Assembly (NCBI GenBank): GCA_025916675.1
Contig: CP098402.1
Location: forward strand, 925,205-989,204
Length of the DNA stretch: 64,000 nucleotides
Direction of reading: 5' to 3'
Origin: Phycisphaera sp.
Lineage (GTDB): Bacteria; Planctomycetota; Phycisphaerae; Phycisphaerales; UBA1924
The position numbers and the translations under genes are program-made. This document shows, piece by piece, positions 52,887 through 61,395 of the stretch; the stretch's first letter is position 1, and the number at the start of each line of letters is the position of its first letter. Below the pieces are notes generated by a model. The model did no database searches and had not been told where the DNA came from. It worked only from the letters and a program-made list of their open reading frames with translations.

Positions 52887-54616
52887 GGTCGGCAGGAGCA
52901 GATAGCAATGTTCTGATAGAGGGCAAATGTATTGTGCGCTCCTCGCCGCTTGTTCCGGTTCAGCCCCCGGAACACCAGCCCATGGACGCCAATGTCTGTG
53001 CAAACGCCGCAGTTGCACATCTCCCACGGCCGTGCCAAGAGGGTCTTGCGATACGCTGGCTCCATTGAGCCAGCCGAGTATTCCCCCCTTGACAACAGCT
53101 CGTCGTACTCCAGCACGGCGTCAAGGCACTTGTCCACACCGACCCGCCGCGATTGGTACTGCTTCAGGGCCGTGAGTGCCCGTTTCTCCAGCCGGCGGAC
53201 CTCGTCCATCGGCACGCCCGACGCTTCGAGGCGCTTGGCGGTCCGTGGATCGTGCGAGGGCGGTACGCGGATAGCGGCGTACCAGTTGCCATCGGCACCC
53301 ATGTAGTTCTGATCCGAGCGAAGCCAAGCCTTACGGAAGTACGTCGCGCTATCGAAGCTGTTGACGTTGCACTCGCGGAACGTGGCTTGGAGCTTGGGTC
53401 GGTAGATGCCCATGAGGTGCCACCAAGGTGGATCGCGCAGTTCTCCCATCTTCTTGGCGACAGCTTTGACCACGGCCTCGATCTCCGCATCCGACTTTGG
53501 CACCAGCCCACCAAGGGCGACGCGGCGGTATCCCATCTCGGCATACTCGGCCACCGTTTCGGCGTATCCGCGAGGCGAGAGTGCTTGGACAATGCCAACG
53601 GGATGGAAGCGGCACTCTCGCACGCGCCACGCGGCGAGGAATGCCTCGGCGTTCTCTTTGGTGATCCGGACGCGGCGGCGGCGTTGGCTCTCGCTCAGCT
53701 CGACGCGTTTGCCGTCTCGCATGATGAACGGCACGGGGATGTGGTCCACGCTTGCTCCGAGGTCGAAGCCGTAGAGCTCGTAGGTGGCCACGGCCCGCTC
53801 GACGGACATGGTCGGGTTGTCCTCATTGACATAGCTGAAGGCCCCGCAATCGCCGAACGCCCACTGGTCCTCGGCCAAGCCGAAGTGCTCGCGGACCTGC
53901 TTGGGCGAGAGCGTCTCGGCCGAATCGGGTTCGAGCGCACGAAGAATGCCTTTCGTGCCGAAGCTCTGTGCGAGGCTGACAAGGATGCCATCGGCAAGGC
54001 GGTGGGGGGCGACGAGTTGCGAGCAGTGGACCTCGTTGCGCTCCGCTCGGTTCTTCGTGGAGAACTCGTCTCGGTTGAAGTCGAACTCCGCATCGACGAA
54101 GTCGTCCCAGTCTGGAAGGAAGTAGGCCGGGCGGCCCGGATAGCTTGGCGAGTCAACAGTACGGGGACCTGTTTCGATGGCCGAGGTCCGAAGCGTCTTG
54201 CTCAAGTAGCTGAGCTTCATGCCGATGGGACCTTCGGCGACCTGCACGGTCTTGACGTTAGGCCAGAGGCGATCCACGGACGGACGGATGGCACCCATGT
54301 AATTCTTGCCGAGGACCAGCTCGATACGGCCGTGCTCGGGCTGCCATTGGGTTAGCGTCTTACCGACGCCTTGGCTCAACTGAGTAGCCCGAGCACGTGT
54401 CATTCGATTGTCGTAGGTCTCGATCGGCGTGAGCCCGCCTATGAGCCCGTGCTCGGCTGACAGCACGGCGACCGACAAGTCCTTGGGCCAAGCGTGCGTC
54501 CGCAGGAACGAACGCATCACGCGATACATCGGCCCGTCATACAAGTCGATCGCCGGCAGCTTCCCGCCGGTCTCACGCTTGGTCGCCGAGCATCCGAGCA
54601 CCACGAGTCGCCGCAC
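52883..54616 (-). CDS. dpdA: DpdA-type tRNA-guanine-transglycosylase-like protein with N-terminal DUF6884 domain
   Basis: 577 aa from GTG 54616, which has GGAGG 6 nt upstream; a weaker GTG at 54676 adds 20 residues. N-terminus (1-150): DUF6884-like (LVVLGCSATKRETGGKLPAI, VAVLSAEHGLIGGLTPIETY). C-terminal 400 residues: TGT fold with FGDCGAFSYVNEDNPTMSVE (position of the TGT DSGGF loop), FDLGASVDHIPVPFIM, YRRVALGGLVPKS, WWHLMGIYRP and the TGT zinc site CNCGVC...H. DpdA enzymes insert 7-deazaguanine bases into DNA. It is coupled to the UvrD-like gene. I consider the DpdA call good; a tRNA substrate is less likely given helicase and nuclease partners. Confidence 0.82.
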   Translation of the reverse strand: MRRLVVLGCSATKRETGGKLPAIDLYDGPMYRVMRSFLRTHAWPKDLSVAVLSAEHGLIGGLTPIETYDNRMTRARATQLSQGVGKTLTQWQPEHGRIELVLGKNYMGAIRPSVDRLWPNVKTVQVAEGPIGMKLSYLSKTLRTSAIETGPRTVDSPSYPGRPAYFLPDWDDFVDAEFDFNRDEFSTKNRAERNEVHCSQLVAPHRLADGILVSLAQSFGTKGILRALEPDSAETLSPKQVREHFGLAEDQWAFGDCGAFSYVNEDNPTMSVERAVATYELYGFDLGASVDHIPVPFIMRDGKRVELSESQRRRRVRITKENAEAFLAAWRVRECRFHPVGIVQALSPRGYAETVAEYAEMGYRRVALGGLVPKSDAEIEAVVKAVAKKMGELRDPPWWHLMGIYRPKLQATFRECNVNSFDSATYFRKAWLRSDQNYMGADGNWYAAIRVPPSHDPRTAKRLEASGVPMDEVRRLEKRALTALKQYQSRRVGVDKCLDAVLEYDELLSRGEYSAGSMEPAYRKTLLARPWEMCNCGVCTDIGVHGLVFRGLNRNKRRGAHNTFALYQNIAICSCRP

Positions 54617-54685
54617 GTTGGGCCTCCGTTGCGGTCGGATACAGTGTACCTTGCAATAGCGTTTCCACTGCGCCACAATGTTGTA

Positions 54686-54701
54686 CCCCCCATTTGGGGG
54701 G
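54686..54701. promoter_or_regulatory. 16-bp palindrome upstream of the dpdA operon
   Basis: CCCCCCATTTGGGGGG, a variant of the sites at 35569 and 48671. It lies 70 bp ahead of the dpdA start and between dpdA and the gene at 54710. Confidence 0.5.
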
Positions 54702-54709
54702 GCAACCGT

Positions 54710-55663
54710 TCACTTCTCGAATATTGCCAACACGTCCATAGCTGGCCCAGACTTTAGCGTGCCCACGAGACGGATGCCATGCTTGTACCCGCGTCGGATG
54801 AACTGGTAAGCGAACGTGCCCGTGTCGTACGAACCATCCGGGACGACATGGATGTGGAGCGTGTTGCCATCGGCATCGAGCGGGAGCCTGTAGTCGATCC
54901 ACTGGATCCTACCAAGTTTGGTTGAGGCCGATTCAACGACTTCAATGGCGTCAATCTCGGAAAAGTGCTCGGCATAGAATGCCCAGTACTCTTTCTCGAG
55001 GCCGCGACGCTTTTTCACGTCTTGCTCTCGCTCAGGGTACTTCGGCGGAGTCAGCTTGCCTAGCCGCTTGAGGAGGTCGAGGTAGAGAAGCTGCATGCTT
55101 CCATCGGCAAATTCCGCAGCTGTCGGGATGAGCATCAGTGGGAACGAATTGGTGAGCAAACCTCCAAAATCAAGAAAGACCAGTTGCTTTGGGGAGGCGG
55201 CGAGCAGTTCTGATTCGTGGGTCGCGATCGAGTGTGGTGACTGCGGCGCGAGCAATCGGTGGTTGTGCTCTGCAAAGTAGACCAACGCGATCTGAGCCAG
55301 CTTGCGTTCGGGAGTCGAGATCGGCTGCAACTCGATGGTCTGCGCCTTTGCACGGGTAACTTTGGCTGTCGCGTCCGCATGGGCCTTGACTTCGCCTTCA
55401 CCTTCCCCGATGCGAAGGAGTTTCAGCAAACTCCCGAACCCTAACTTGACGCGGCCCTCAAGACCACCGGTCGCGCTGCCTTCCAAACCTCGCTCGATCG
55501 TGACCTTGCGCCCAACTTCCGTGTTCGCCGGTCGCACGATGGCCTCGTAGAGCCGGTCGATAGCTTTGCGATCGATGAACAGCGGCGCGTCTTGGAGCCA
55601 GGCCAGATTGCCGGTCTCGTCAACAAGTTGGGAATCTTCGGTTGGATTCGGCCTTTTTGCCAT
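54710..55663 (-). CDS. Unrecognised protein upstream of dpdA
   Basis: 317 aa from ATG 55663; a GTG at 55708 would add 15 residues. It reads like one folded cytoplasmic protein (PLFIDRKAIDRLYEAIVRPA; QLVFLDFGGLLTNSFPLMLI; GYKHGIRLVGTLKSGPAMDV). The N-terminal part recalls DUF6414-type proteins, but weakly. It lies 93 bp upstream of dpdA in the same direction, so it may belong to the same functional unit. Confidence 0.6.
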   Translation of the reverse strand: MAKRPNPTEDSQLVDETGNLAWLQDAPLFIDRKAIDRLYEAIVRPANTEVGRKVTIERGLEGSATGGLEGRVKLGFGSLLKLLRIGEGEGEVKAHADATAKVTRAKAQTIELQPISTPERKLAQIALVYFAEHNHRLLAPQSPHSIATHESELLAASPKQLVFLDFGGLLTNSFPLMLIPTAAEFADGSMQLLYLDLLKRLGKLTPPKYPEREQDVKKRRGLEKEYWAFYAEHFSEIDAIEVVESASTKLGRIQWIDYRLPLDADGNTLHIHVVPDGSYDTGTFAYQFIRRGYKHGIRLVGTLKSGPAMDVLAIFEK

Positions 55664-55747
55664 TGCCGAGTGTAGGCCGAACAAGCAATCTTTGCGTGCG
55701 TCAACCACCCTACCCTGTGATGTTAGCCGAACGCCGCTCGCGAACTG

Positions 55748-56443
55748 TCAGCAGAGCAATCTCCAGTTGGGATCAAAGGCGACTCTGGCGTCGGCATCGG
55801 TGGTGTACTTTGCTGCTGTCCATCGGACTTCCGGCAGCGTGTACTGCCCCGGATCGTCGAACGGCAGGAACGGCAACTGGCACGACAGCAGCGTCATGCC
55901 ATGGTCGGCGGTGCTGAACGTGTGGACGACGCTGCGGGTGAACGCGAACACATCGCGTTCGCGGGCGGGGATAGTGCGGACGTGGTTTCCCGTAAAAGCA
56001 TGTAGTGGCTCATCGGTCACATGGAAGTAGCCACGGCCCTCCAGCACGATGATGAACCGGTCCGAGTGCTCGTGGGCATGCATGGGCAGATCGCGGGCGT
56101 TGGCCTTCCAGTGCAGCTTGGCGAGGGCGTCGCGTCGGTCGGGATGGACGAGCTCATTGCCACGCCAGACGGCCCCGCCGACGTGGTCGCTGCCCTCGAA
56201 CGGGAACCGGAGCTCGATGGGGTGGTCAGCCTCCAGTTGGGCTACGAGGCGAGAAAATGAGACGCCCCGGCCGGTGCCTCGAACGCGGCCGAGGGCGGCG
56301 CAAGGTCCGTCGGAGTGTGCCCCAAGATCTTCCAGGACTTCTTGTGCCGCGTCCAGAAGGGCTTCGAGAATACCGATGCCCCGTGGTTGGCCCGGACGCT
56401 CTGGGTTGAGTTGGATCGGGTCGAGTTCGATGGCGTGCCGCAT
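55748..56443 (-). CDS. Cupin-domain protein
   Basis: 231 aa, start behind GGAGGAA. The C-terminal cupin has its metal-binding pattern in MHAHEHSDRFIIVLEGRGYF and RSVVHTFSTADHGM. The N-terminal 100 residues are unrecognised. It is divergent from the XRE regulator gene at 56524, with direct repeats in the shared 80-bp gap. Confidence 0.75.
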   Translation of the reverse strand: MRHAIELDPIQLNPERPGQPRGIGILEALLDAAQEVLEDLGAHSDGPCAALGRVRGTGRGVSFSRLVAQLEADHPIELRFPFEGSDHVGGAVWRGNELVHPDRRDALAKLHWKANARDLPMHAHEHSDRFIIVLEGRGYFHVTDEPLHAFTGNHVRTIPARERDVFAFTRSVVHTFSTADHGMTLLSCQLPFLPFDDPGQYTLPEVRWTAAKYTTDADARVAFDPNWRLLC

Positions 56444-56460
56444 TGCTATTCCTCCATGTC

Positions 56461-56484
56461 ACGAATAGTATGGTAACGAATAGT
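56461..56484. promoter_or_regulatory. Direct repeat ACGAATAGT x2: operator candidate
   Basis: ACGAATAGT at 56461-56469 and 56476-56484 (15-bp period) in the gap between the divergent cupin and XRE genes. This spacing is common for operators of small XRE controllers. Confidence 0.5.
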
Positions 56485-56523
56485 CGGTAGACTTCTAGTC
56501 ACCTTGGCCAGACGCTGTTCGCC

Positions 56524-56763
56524 GTGGCCAAGGGCGGTTTTGTCATCCGGTTTGGAGAGATGGTGCGGCAGCGCCGGGAAGCTCTGGAGCTGTCCCAAGA
56601 GGAACTGGCGAGCCGTGCCGGGTTGCACAGAACCGCGATAACGATGATCGAGCGGGCCAAGCGATCGTCTACGCTCGAGACCATCGAGAAGCTGGCCCTA
56701 GCCCTCCAGATCCAGCCGTCTGAGCTCATCCCGGACATCGAATTACGCCGGGGTCGCCGCTAG
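56524..56763 (+). CDS. Small XRE-family controller protein
   Basis: 79 aa, GTG start. It consists almost entirely of an HTH_3 domain: FGEMVRQRREALELSQEELA / SRAGLHRTAITMIERAKRSS / LETIEKLALALQIQPSEL. Size and fold match controller (C) proteins of restriction-modification systems and prophage Cro-type regulators. It likely acts on the adjacent repeats to control itself and the cupin gene. Confidence 0.8.
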   Translation: MAKGGFVIRFGEMVRQRREALELSQEELASRAGLHRTAITMIERAKRSSTLETIEKLALALQIQPSELIPDIELRRGRR

Positions 56764-56803
56764 CCCTTTACGAGCCCTGGCTGGGTGTGGTACACCGGCT
56801 GGA

Positions 56804-57394
56804 ATGACCGCTCAGTCCAACCTCGATTTTTGCTTCCGTATCGACGTGCTCTTGGAGGAGTACCGGGCGCTCTATGGCCTTGCCCAGTTCCGCATGGCCG
56901 CGCTCGACCGTCGTGTACCGCTCGCGGGCACGGCCCTGGCCCTATCACTCGGCGGGGCGTTCGTCTCGCCCTTGTCCGTCCAGATCGTGGTGCTGGTCGT
57001 GCTCCCAATCGCCGTGGCGTGGCTGGTCCGCACCACGATCAACCACGCTCGCTCCTTCGAAGATGCACTTCGACGCATCGAGCAGATCGAGCGGCATGTT
57101 AACCAGATCGCGGGAGAGCCACTGCTCGCCTTCCAGTCCTCGCACCCAAGCCGGGGCGAGGCGGTGGGGGGCCGGACGGGGCGAGAGTCGGTGTTGGCGG
57201 TGGTCCTGGCGTCGACCGGATCGCTGGTCGCGTGCCTCGCTCTGGTGGCATCGCTGCACCACGAAGATACTCCGTGGCGTCTTCTCTACCTCCTTGTGCC
57301 GGTGGGCACGTCCGTGATGCTCGCACACGAGTTGCGGCAACTGGAGCGGTACACGTATCGGACACGAGAAGCCCGGTCCGCCGAAGAGGCCTAG
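56804..57394 (+). CDS. Multi-pass membrane protein of unknown function
   Basis: 196 aa. Two hydrophobic hairpins (LAGTALALSLGGAFVSPLSV; IVVLVVLPIAVAWLV, and VLAVVLASTGSLVACLALVA; LLYLLVPVGTSVML) with a cytoplasmic helical loop between (NHARSFEDALRRIEQIERHV). The layout is reminiscent of 2TM/4TM effector proteins of defence systems, without family-level evidence. It follows the XRE gene by 40 bp and ends 4 bp into the integrase 3' end. Confidence 0.6.
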   Translation: MTAQSNLDFCFRIDVLLEEYRALYGLAQFRMAALDRRVPLAGTALALSLGGAFVSPLSVQIVVLVVLPIAVAWLVRTTINHARSFEDALRRIEQIERHVNQIAGEPLLAFQSSHPSRGEAVGGRTGRESVLAVVLASTGSLVACLALVASLHHEDTPWRLLYLLVPVGTSVMLAHELRQLERYTYRTREARSAEEA

Positions 57395-58521
57395 CGACCC
57401 CGTCGATCCTCGGCCATCCGGATCATGGCCGCCTCGCTCTCGGCGTCGTGCAGGTGGTAGTAGAGGTCCAGGATGCTGCTGGAGCTGTGGCCCATCCAGG
57501 CCAGGGCCATGCGGTAGGGGATCGATGAGTTCGCACACGAACTGGCGAAGTGGTGCCGGAGCGAGTGGGTCTTGTACGAGCGGCCGTAGCCGAGCTTGAT
57601 GCACAGCCGCTTGATCTGGGCGAGCAGGGTCCGGGCCCTCAACTCCGGCAGAACCAGATCGTCATCTCTGGGTAAGGCGTCGAGCACCGGCCGGATCTTC
57701 GGATCGATCGGGACGAACCTCGCCTCCCGGTCCTTGGTCGACCCCGATGATCCACCACGATGGACGTGCAGCATGCCGAGCTCGCCCATCTCAAGATGCA
57801 CATCGGACCAGTGGAGCTGTTCCAGTTCTCCCACGCGGAGCCCGGTGTACGCCAGGATCGCGATCGCCGCGTGCGTGACGCCCTCGCAGCGACCCAGCAT
57901 GCCCTCGACCTGCTGGGTCGTGAAGCACGGCTGGGGCTTTGGCCGCGCGGTGGGCAGCCGGGCGCTCGCGAGCGAGGTCGCGGGAGCCAGCCGCTGGAGC
58001 CACGCCCACTTGAACATCTGCTTGCACACGGTGAGCGTGGTGTAGTTGGACTTGGACGCGTAGCTCGTCCCCTGCTTGTGGGTCTGCTGGCGGAGCCAGG
58101 CCCCGAACTTGGCGTACGCCTCCGCGTCGAACCGGTCCGCCCTGGTGATGCCCGATTCGCGGCAGAACCGCCGCAGCTTGTCGAACTCGGCCGTGTACTT
58201 GGCCCGGGTCTTGGGCGCGAGATCGCGATCTCGGTTGTACGCCTCGTAGCGGTCGATGAGCTGGACGATCGTGGTGCGTGACGGCGGCGTGCGCCGCTCG
58301 CCCGCGTCCAGACGCTTCTGGATCTCGATGGCCCGGCGCCGGGCCTCGCGTTTGTTCGTCGTGCCCAGGCCCTGGAACCGCCGGCTCCCCGCCTCGGCGT
58401 AGACCGCCGAGTACGCCCTGGCCACGCGGCGTACCGGCCCGTCGGCGGTGTTCCTGTAGTGGACCTTGCGGCCGATGGTCACACTGGTGCCATCGACGAC
58501 CTCGCGATCGACAAGCTTCAT
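57391..58521 (-). CDS. Tyrosine recombinase / integrase of the right-hand element
   Basis: 376 aa. N-terminal core-binding domain (TIVQLIDRYEAYNRDRDLAP; YASKSNYTTLTVCKQMFKWA) and catalytic domain with LAYTGLRVGELEQL (Arg I), HSLRHHFASSCA (His-x-x-Arg), WMGHSSSSILDLYYH (His and Tyr). It is the closest integrase to tRNA-Ser at the right edge, so it is the best candidate for integration into that tRNA. Confidence 0.92.
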   Translation of the reverse strand: MKLVDREVVDGTSVTIGRKVHYRNTADGPVRRVARAYSAVYAEAGSRRFQGLGTTNKREARRRAIEIQKRLDAGERRTPPSRTTIVQLIDRYEAYNRDRDLAPKTRAKYTAEFDKLRRFCRESGITRADRFDAEAYAKFGAWLRQQTHKQGTSYASKSNYTTLTVCKQMFKWAWLQRLAPATSLASARLPTARPKPQPCFTTQQVEGMLGRCEGVTHAAIAILAYTGLRVGELEQLHWSDVHLEMGELGMLHVHRGGSSGSTKDREARFVPIDPKIRPVLDALPRDDDLVLPELRARTLLAQIKRLCIKLGYGRSYKTHSLRHHFASSCANSSIPYRMALAWMGHSSSSILDLYYHLHDAESEAAMIRMAEDRRGR

Positions 58522-58601
58522 GGTGCGTCCGTGTTGTTGGAAGGACGGCGAGCGTGCCGTCCTTCGTGTCTGATGTGAAGGGGCCGTTGCCGATCGGACC
58601 C

Positions 58602-58853
58602 TCAGTTCCTGAAGTACTCGCGGATGAGCCGGTCCCGCCAGAAGCGCAGCGGCTTGCCGCGCTTGACCGAACTGGTGAGCTGCCCCCGGCTGACCATGTG
58701 GTAGACGGTGGACTTGCTGACCCGAAGCAGCCTCGCGGCCTCGTCGGGCGTCAGGATCGGCGGGAAGCGGTCGGGGTCGATCGCCGAGTCAATCTCGTCC
58801 CGGCCGATCGCCCGCCGCCGCAAGGGACCTTTGTCGTGCCGTTCCTCGGGCAT
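58602..58853 (-). CDS. Excisionase-like HTH_17 protein
   Basis: 83 aa from ATG 58853; in-frame GTGs lie just upstream. HTH_17/MerR-like: ILTPDEAARLLRVSKSTVYH / MVSRGQLTSSVKRGKPLRFW. It is located 80 bp upstream of the integrase on the same strand, the usual place of a recombination directionality factor, and ends the minus-strand transfer module. Confidence 0.8.
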   Translation of the reverse strand: MPEERHDKGPLRRRAIGRDEIDSAIDPDRFPPILTPDEAARLLRVSKSTVYHMVSRGQLTSSVKRGKPLRFWRDRLIREYFRN

Positions 58854-58855
58854 GA

Positions 58856-59641
58856 TCACCACCTGAGGACTTGCGTCGAAACCGTGTCCCTCGCCTCATT
58901 GGCGGGGATCTGCGCCAGGCCTTCGGCCTCGCGCTCCTGCGACGCCGATCGCTCGCCGGCCATCGTGTCGGCCATCGACTGCTGCTCCAGCTCGCGATCG
59001 GTGATCTGCATGATCTGGAGCCGCGTCTTGGCCAGGATCAGGGCGGCATCGCACACCATGCACAGGGCGACGAGCACCAGCACGCCGCTGATCGCCCACA
59101 GATCTCGCGGTGCCGGCAGCACGGTCTGCTCGATTGCGAAGACGACCACCGCGAGCAGGAGGATGACCGCCGGCTCCCCGACGAGGTTCATCCACAAGGC
59201 CGGGCTCTTCGTCCTGCCGAACACCGTGAGCCAGAGGGGGGCGAGCAGGGCGTGGGCGGACCCGAGGTCCTGGGAGTGGATCGGCCGCTTCGAGCCTCGG
59301 AAGAACCGGACGATCGCGATGATCGCCTGGCACGCCACCGATAGGAACACGATGTTCTGGAAGATGAACAGCGGGGCTTGCCAGCGGGTGTCCTGGTAGG
59401 CGCCGCAGGCGGTGCTGAGGATGAAATACGCCAGCGGGTACCGCCAGAGCGCGACCGCGGTCCCAACGCGCCATCGCATGAGGCAGAGCACCCACGCCCC
59501 TGCGGACGCGGTGATCAGCCGGAACAGCGAGATAATCCCCTGGCCCAGGGCGAAGACGCCCTTGCCCACGGCCTTGACAGCTTGCGTGTTGCCCTGGATC
59601 TCCTTGAGCGAGCCCATCATACTGAATTCCTGATCCTGCAT
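58856..59641 (-). CDS. Integral membrane protein of the transfer module
   Basis: 261 aa with about five hydrophobic segments (GAWVLCLMRWRVGTAVALW; NIVFLSVACQAIIAIVRFF; PAVILLLAVVVFAIEQTVL; LWAISGVLVLVALCMVCDAA) and a soluble Glu-rich C-terminus. No family recognised. It lies between the TraD-like ATPase and the excisionase, so a role in DNA transfer is possible. Confidence 0.65.
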   Translation of the reverse strand: MQDQEFSMMGSLKEIQGNTQAVKAVGKGVFALGQGIISLFRLITASAGAWVLCLMRWRVGTAVALWRYPLAYFILSTACGAYQDTRWQAPLFIFQNIVFLSVACQAIIAIVRFFRGSKRPIHSQDLGSAHALLAPLWLTVFGRTKSPALWMNLVGEPAVILLLAVVVFAIEQTVLPAPRDLWAISGVLVLVALCMVCDAALILAKTRLQIMQITDRELEQQSMADTMAGERSASQEREAEGLAQIPANEARDTVSTQVLRW

Positions 59642-59674
59642 CGAGTATCTCCTGCGTTGTGGAATGCGTGCGGC

Positions 59675-61159
59675 CTACTCCGGCCGATACTGGTTGAACG
59701 CGACCTTGATCGAGGGGCGGCCGGTGGCCCGCCACGTCCGGCCCGAGACCGAGCAGAACGCCTCGGTCTGCCAGTTGCAAGCCGGACCGCCGCGGGCCAG
59801 CTTGAGCAGCTCGATGGCCGGTACGTCGTCGTGCAGGTCCAGCGAGAAGTTGGCATTGCGGCCACCCGAGCCACCACTCGCACCAGACGACCCCGCGCTG
59901 CCCTCGCGTTCGGACATGCCGTGGCTGACGCGGGCCTGCCACGACTTGGCGAAGACCTCGCTGGCGTACCGCAGGGTTTCGGGGTCCGAGGTAGCCCCGA
60001 AGAACTTGACCGCAGGCAGGCCGAGGATCGCATCGGCGGCGGCGCGGGGATCGGGCCCGCCCGAGCACGCGGCGCGGATGTTTCCCACGCACTGGGTGGC
60101 CAGGACCATGCAGCCGAGCCGGTCCCGGGCCGTCCGCATGAAGGCCGGATCGTCCTCGGGATCGAGGAACTCCTGGAACTCGTCGGCGACCAGCACGACG
60201 GGCCGCGACGCATCGCTCATGGGCCGGCGCAGGATCGCTCGCTGGATCGCCGTCAGCCAGATGCGTTGGATGGTGGCCCCGACGGCCCCGTACAACTGGA
60301 GCGGCGCATCGAGGACGAGCACCGGCGAGCGAGCGAAGCAATCCGCGGGGGTCCACGTATCCGGCGTGCCGCACAGCGCCTCGCCGATGGGGCCACGGAT
60401 CAGCGGGTCGAGGGCCGACGAGATCGTGGCAACGGTGGATGCCCTCGTGCGTTCGGGCGTGGTGGGGGCGGTCACGAGCAGGAAGCGGCCGGCGGTCTCC
60501 AGGTCCGCCGCCTCGGCCGGCCCGAGCTTCTTCCGGCTGGCCACTCGCAATGCCGCGAACGCCGGGCACCGGTTCTGCCAAGCGGGATCGTGGACCTCTT
60601 CCAGGCTTGCTGGCAGGGCCTGCAGCGTCTCGTAGATCAGCCGGTAGCTCAGCGGCACCCCGGCGATGACGAAGATCGTCGCGACATTCCTCGTGTATCG
60701 CTCGGCGTCCGACCGCCAGAAGCCGTCGACTCCGGATCCACCGGCACCGCCCTGGCGACGCAGTGGCAGGGTGATCAGCCGCGTCAGGTCCTCGACCAGG
60801 CCGCCGCCGGCATCCTCGCGGAACTGCTCGAAGGCCAGCGGGTTGAACCGGTCGACGCCGATGGCCACGCGACGCACCGGCCTGCCCCAGCTGGCGGCGA
60901 GGTGCGTCCAGTAGTCGGGATCGCTGGGCTTGACCGAGACGTGGACCAGCGAGCAGCCCAGGGCGTGGGCCCCGCCGACGAGGTGGGCGAGCACGCCCGA
61001 GGTCTTGCCCGAGCCGCTGTCGCCCAGGACCAGCACGCCCCCGCCCAGGATGTCGCGCACGCTGAGGCCGTCCTCGCGGCGGTTGAAGTTGAGCAGGAGT
61101 TGGTCCAGGTCGAATCCGGGGCTTGCAATCGGGCTTATCTTGCGACGACGCCAGCGCAT
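59675..61159 (-). CDS. TraD/VirD4-type coupling ATPase
   Basis: 494 aa from ATG 61159 behind GGAGG. Walker A GDSGSGKTSGVL (about 43-54); Walker B RPVVLVADEFQEFLD; the DXE-type region is followed by CMVLATQCVGNIRAACSG, as in type IV coupling proteins. A Gly/Ser-rich linker (EREGSAGSSGASGGSGGRNA) precedes the C-terminal segment. It has no N-terminal transmembrane helices; the neighbouring membrane protein at 58856 may supply the anchor. It would deliver DNA to a conjugation channel. Confidence 0.8.
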   Translation of the reverse strand: MRWRRRKISPIASPGFDLDQLLLNFNRREDGLSVRDILGGGVLVLGDSGSGKTSGVLAHLVGGAHALGCSLVHVSVKPSDPDYWTHLAASWGRPVRRVAIGVDRFNPLAFEQFREDAGGGLVEDLTRLITLPLRRQGGAGGSGVDGFWRSDAERYTRNVATIFVIAGVPLSYRLIYETLQALPASLEEVHDPAWQNRCPAFAALRVASRKKLGPAEAADLETAGRFLLVTAPTTPERTRASTVATISSALDPLIRGPIGEALCGTPDTWTPADCFARSPVLVLDAPLQLYGAVGATIQRIWLTAIQRAILRRPMSDASRPVVLVADEFQEFLDPEDDPAFMRTARDRLGCMVLATQCVGNIRAACSGGPDPRAAADAILGLPAVKFFGATSDPETLRYASEVFAKSWQARVSHGMSEREGSAGSSGASGGSGGRNANFSLDLHDDVPAIELLKLARGGPACNWQTEAFCSVSGRTWRATGRPSIKVAFNQYRPE

Positions 61160-61395
61160 GCCCGGATCCTCCTTCGACCTCGATTGCCAGACGAAGATGG
61201 CCCGGCCGGGTGGGGGCACACCCGGCCGAGCCGGTGGAGGGGATCTGAAGGGCTGGGAGTTTGGGAATCCGCACGAAGACCACCGCTCGCGCGGCGTCGC
61301 ATCCCCGGAAGCGGGGGGGCGTGCCCTGTTCTCGCGTGCGACTCGCCATGACCAACCCGCTTCCTTGATCTGAAGCTCTCGTTCCCGCGATACCG
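61160..61395. other. Divergent promoter region
   Basis: 236 bp between the divergent coupling-ATPase gene (minus) and STAND-type ATPase gene (plus). It holds GC-rich palindromic stretches but no clear -35/-10 pair. The regulator on the right could bind here. Confidence 0.35.

Noticed and set aside
53153-54355. 400-aa plus-strand open frame
   Set aside because: Antisense of dpdA; lacks motifs while the minus strand has a full TGT-like domain.
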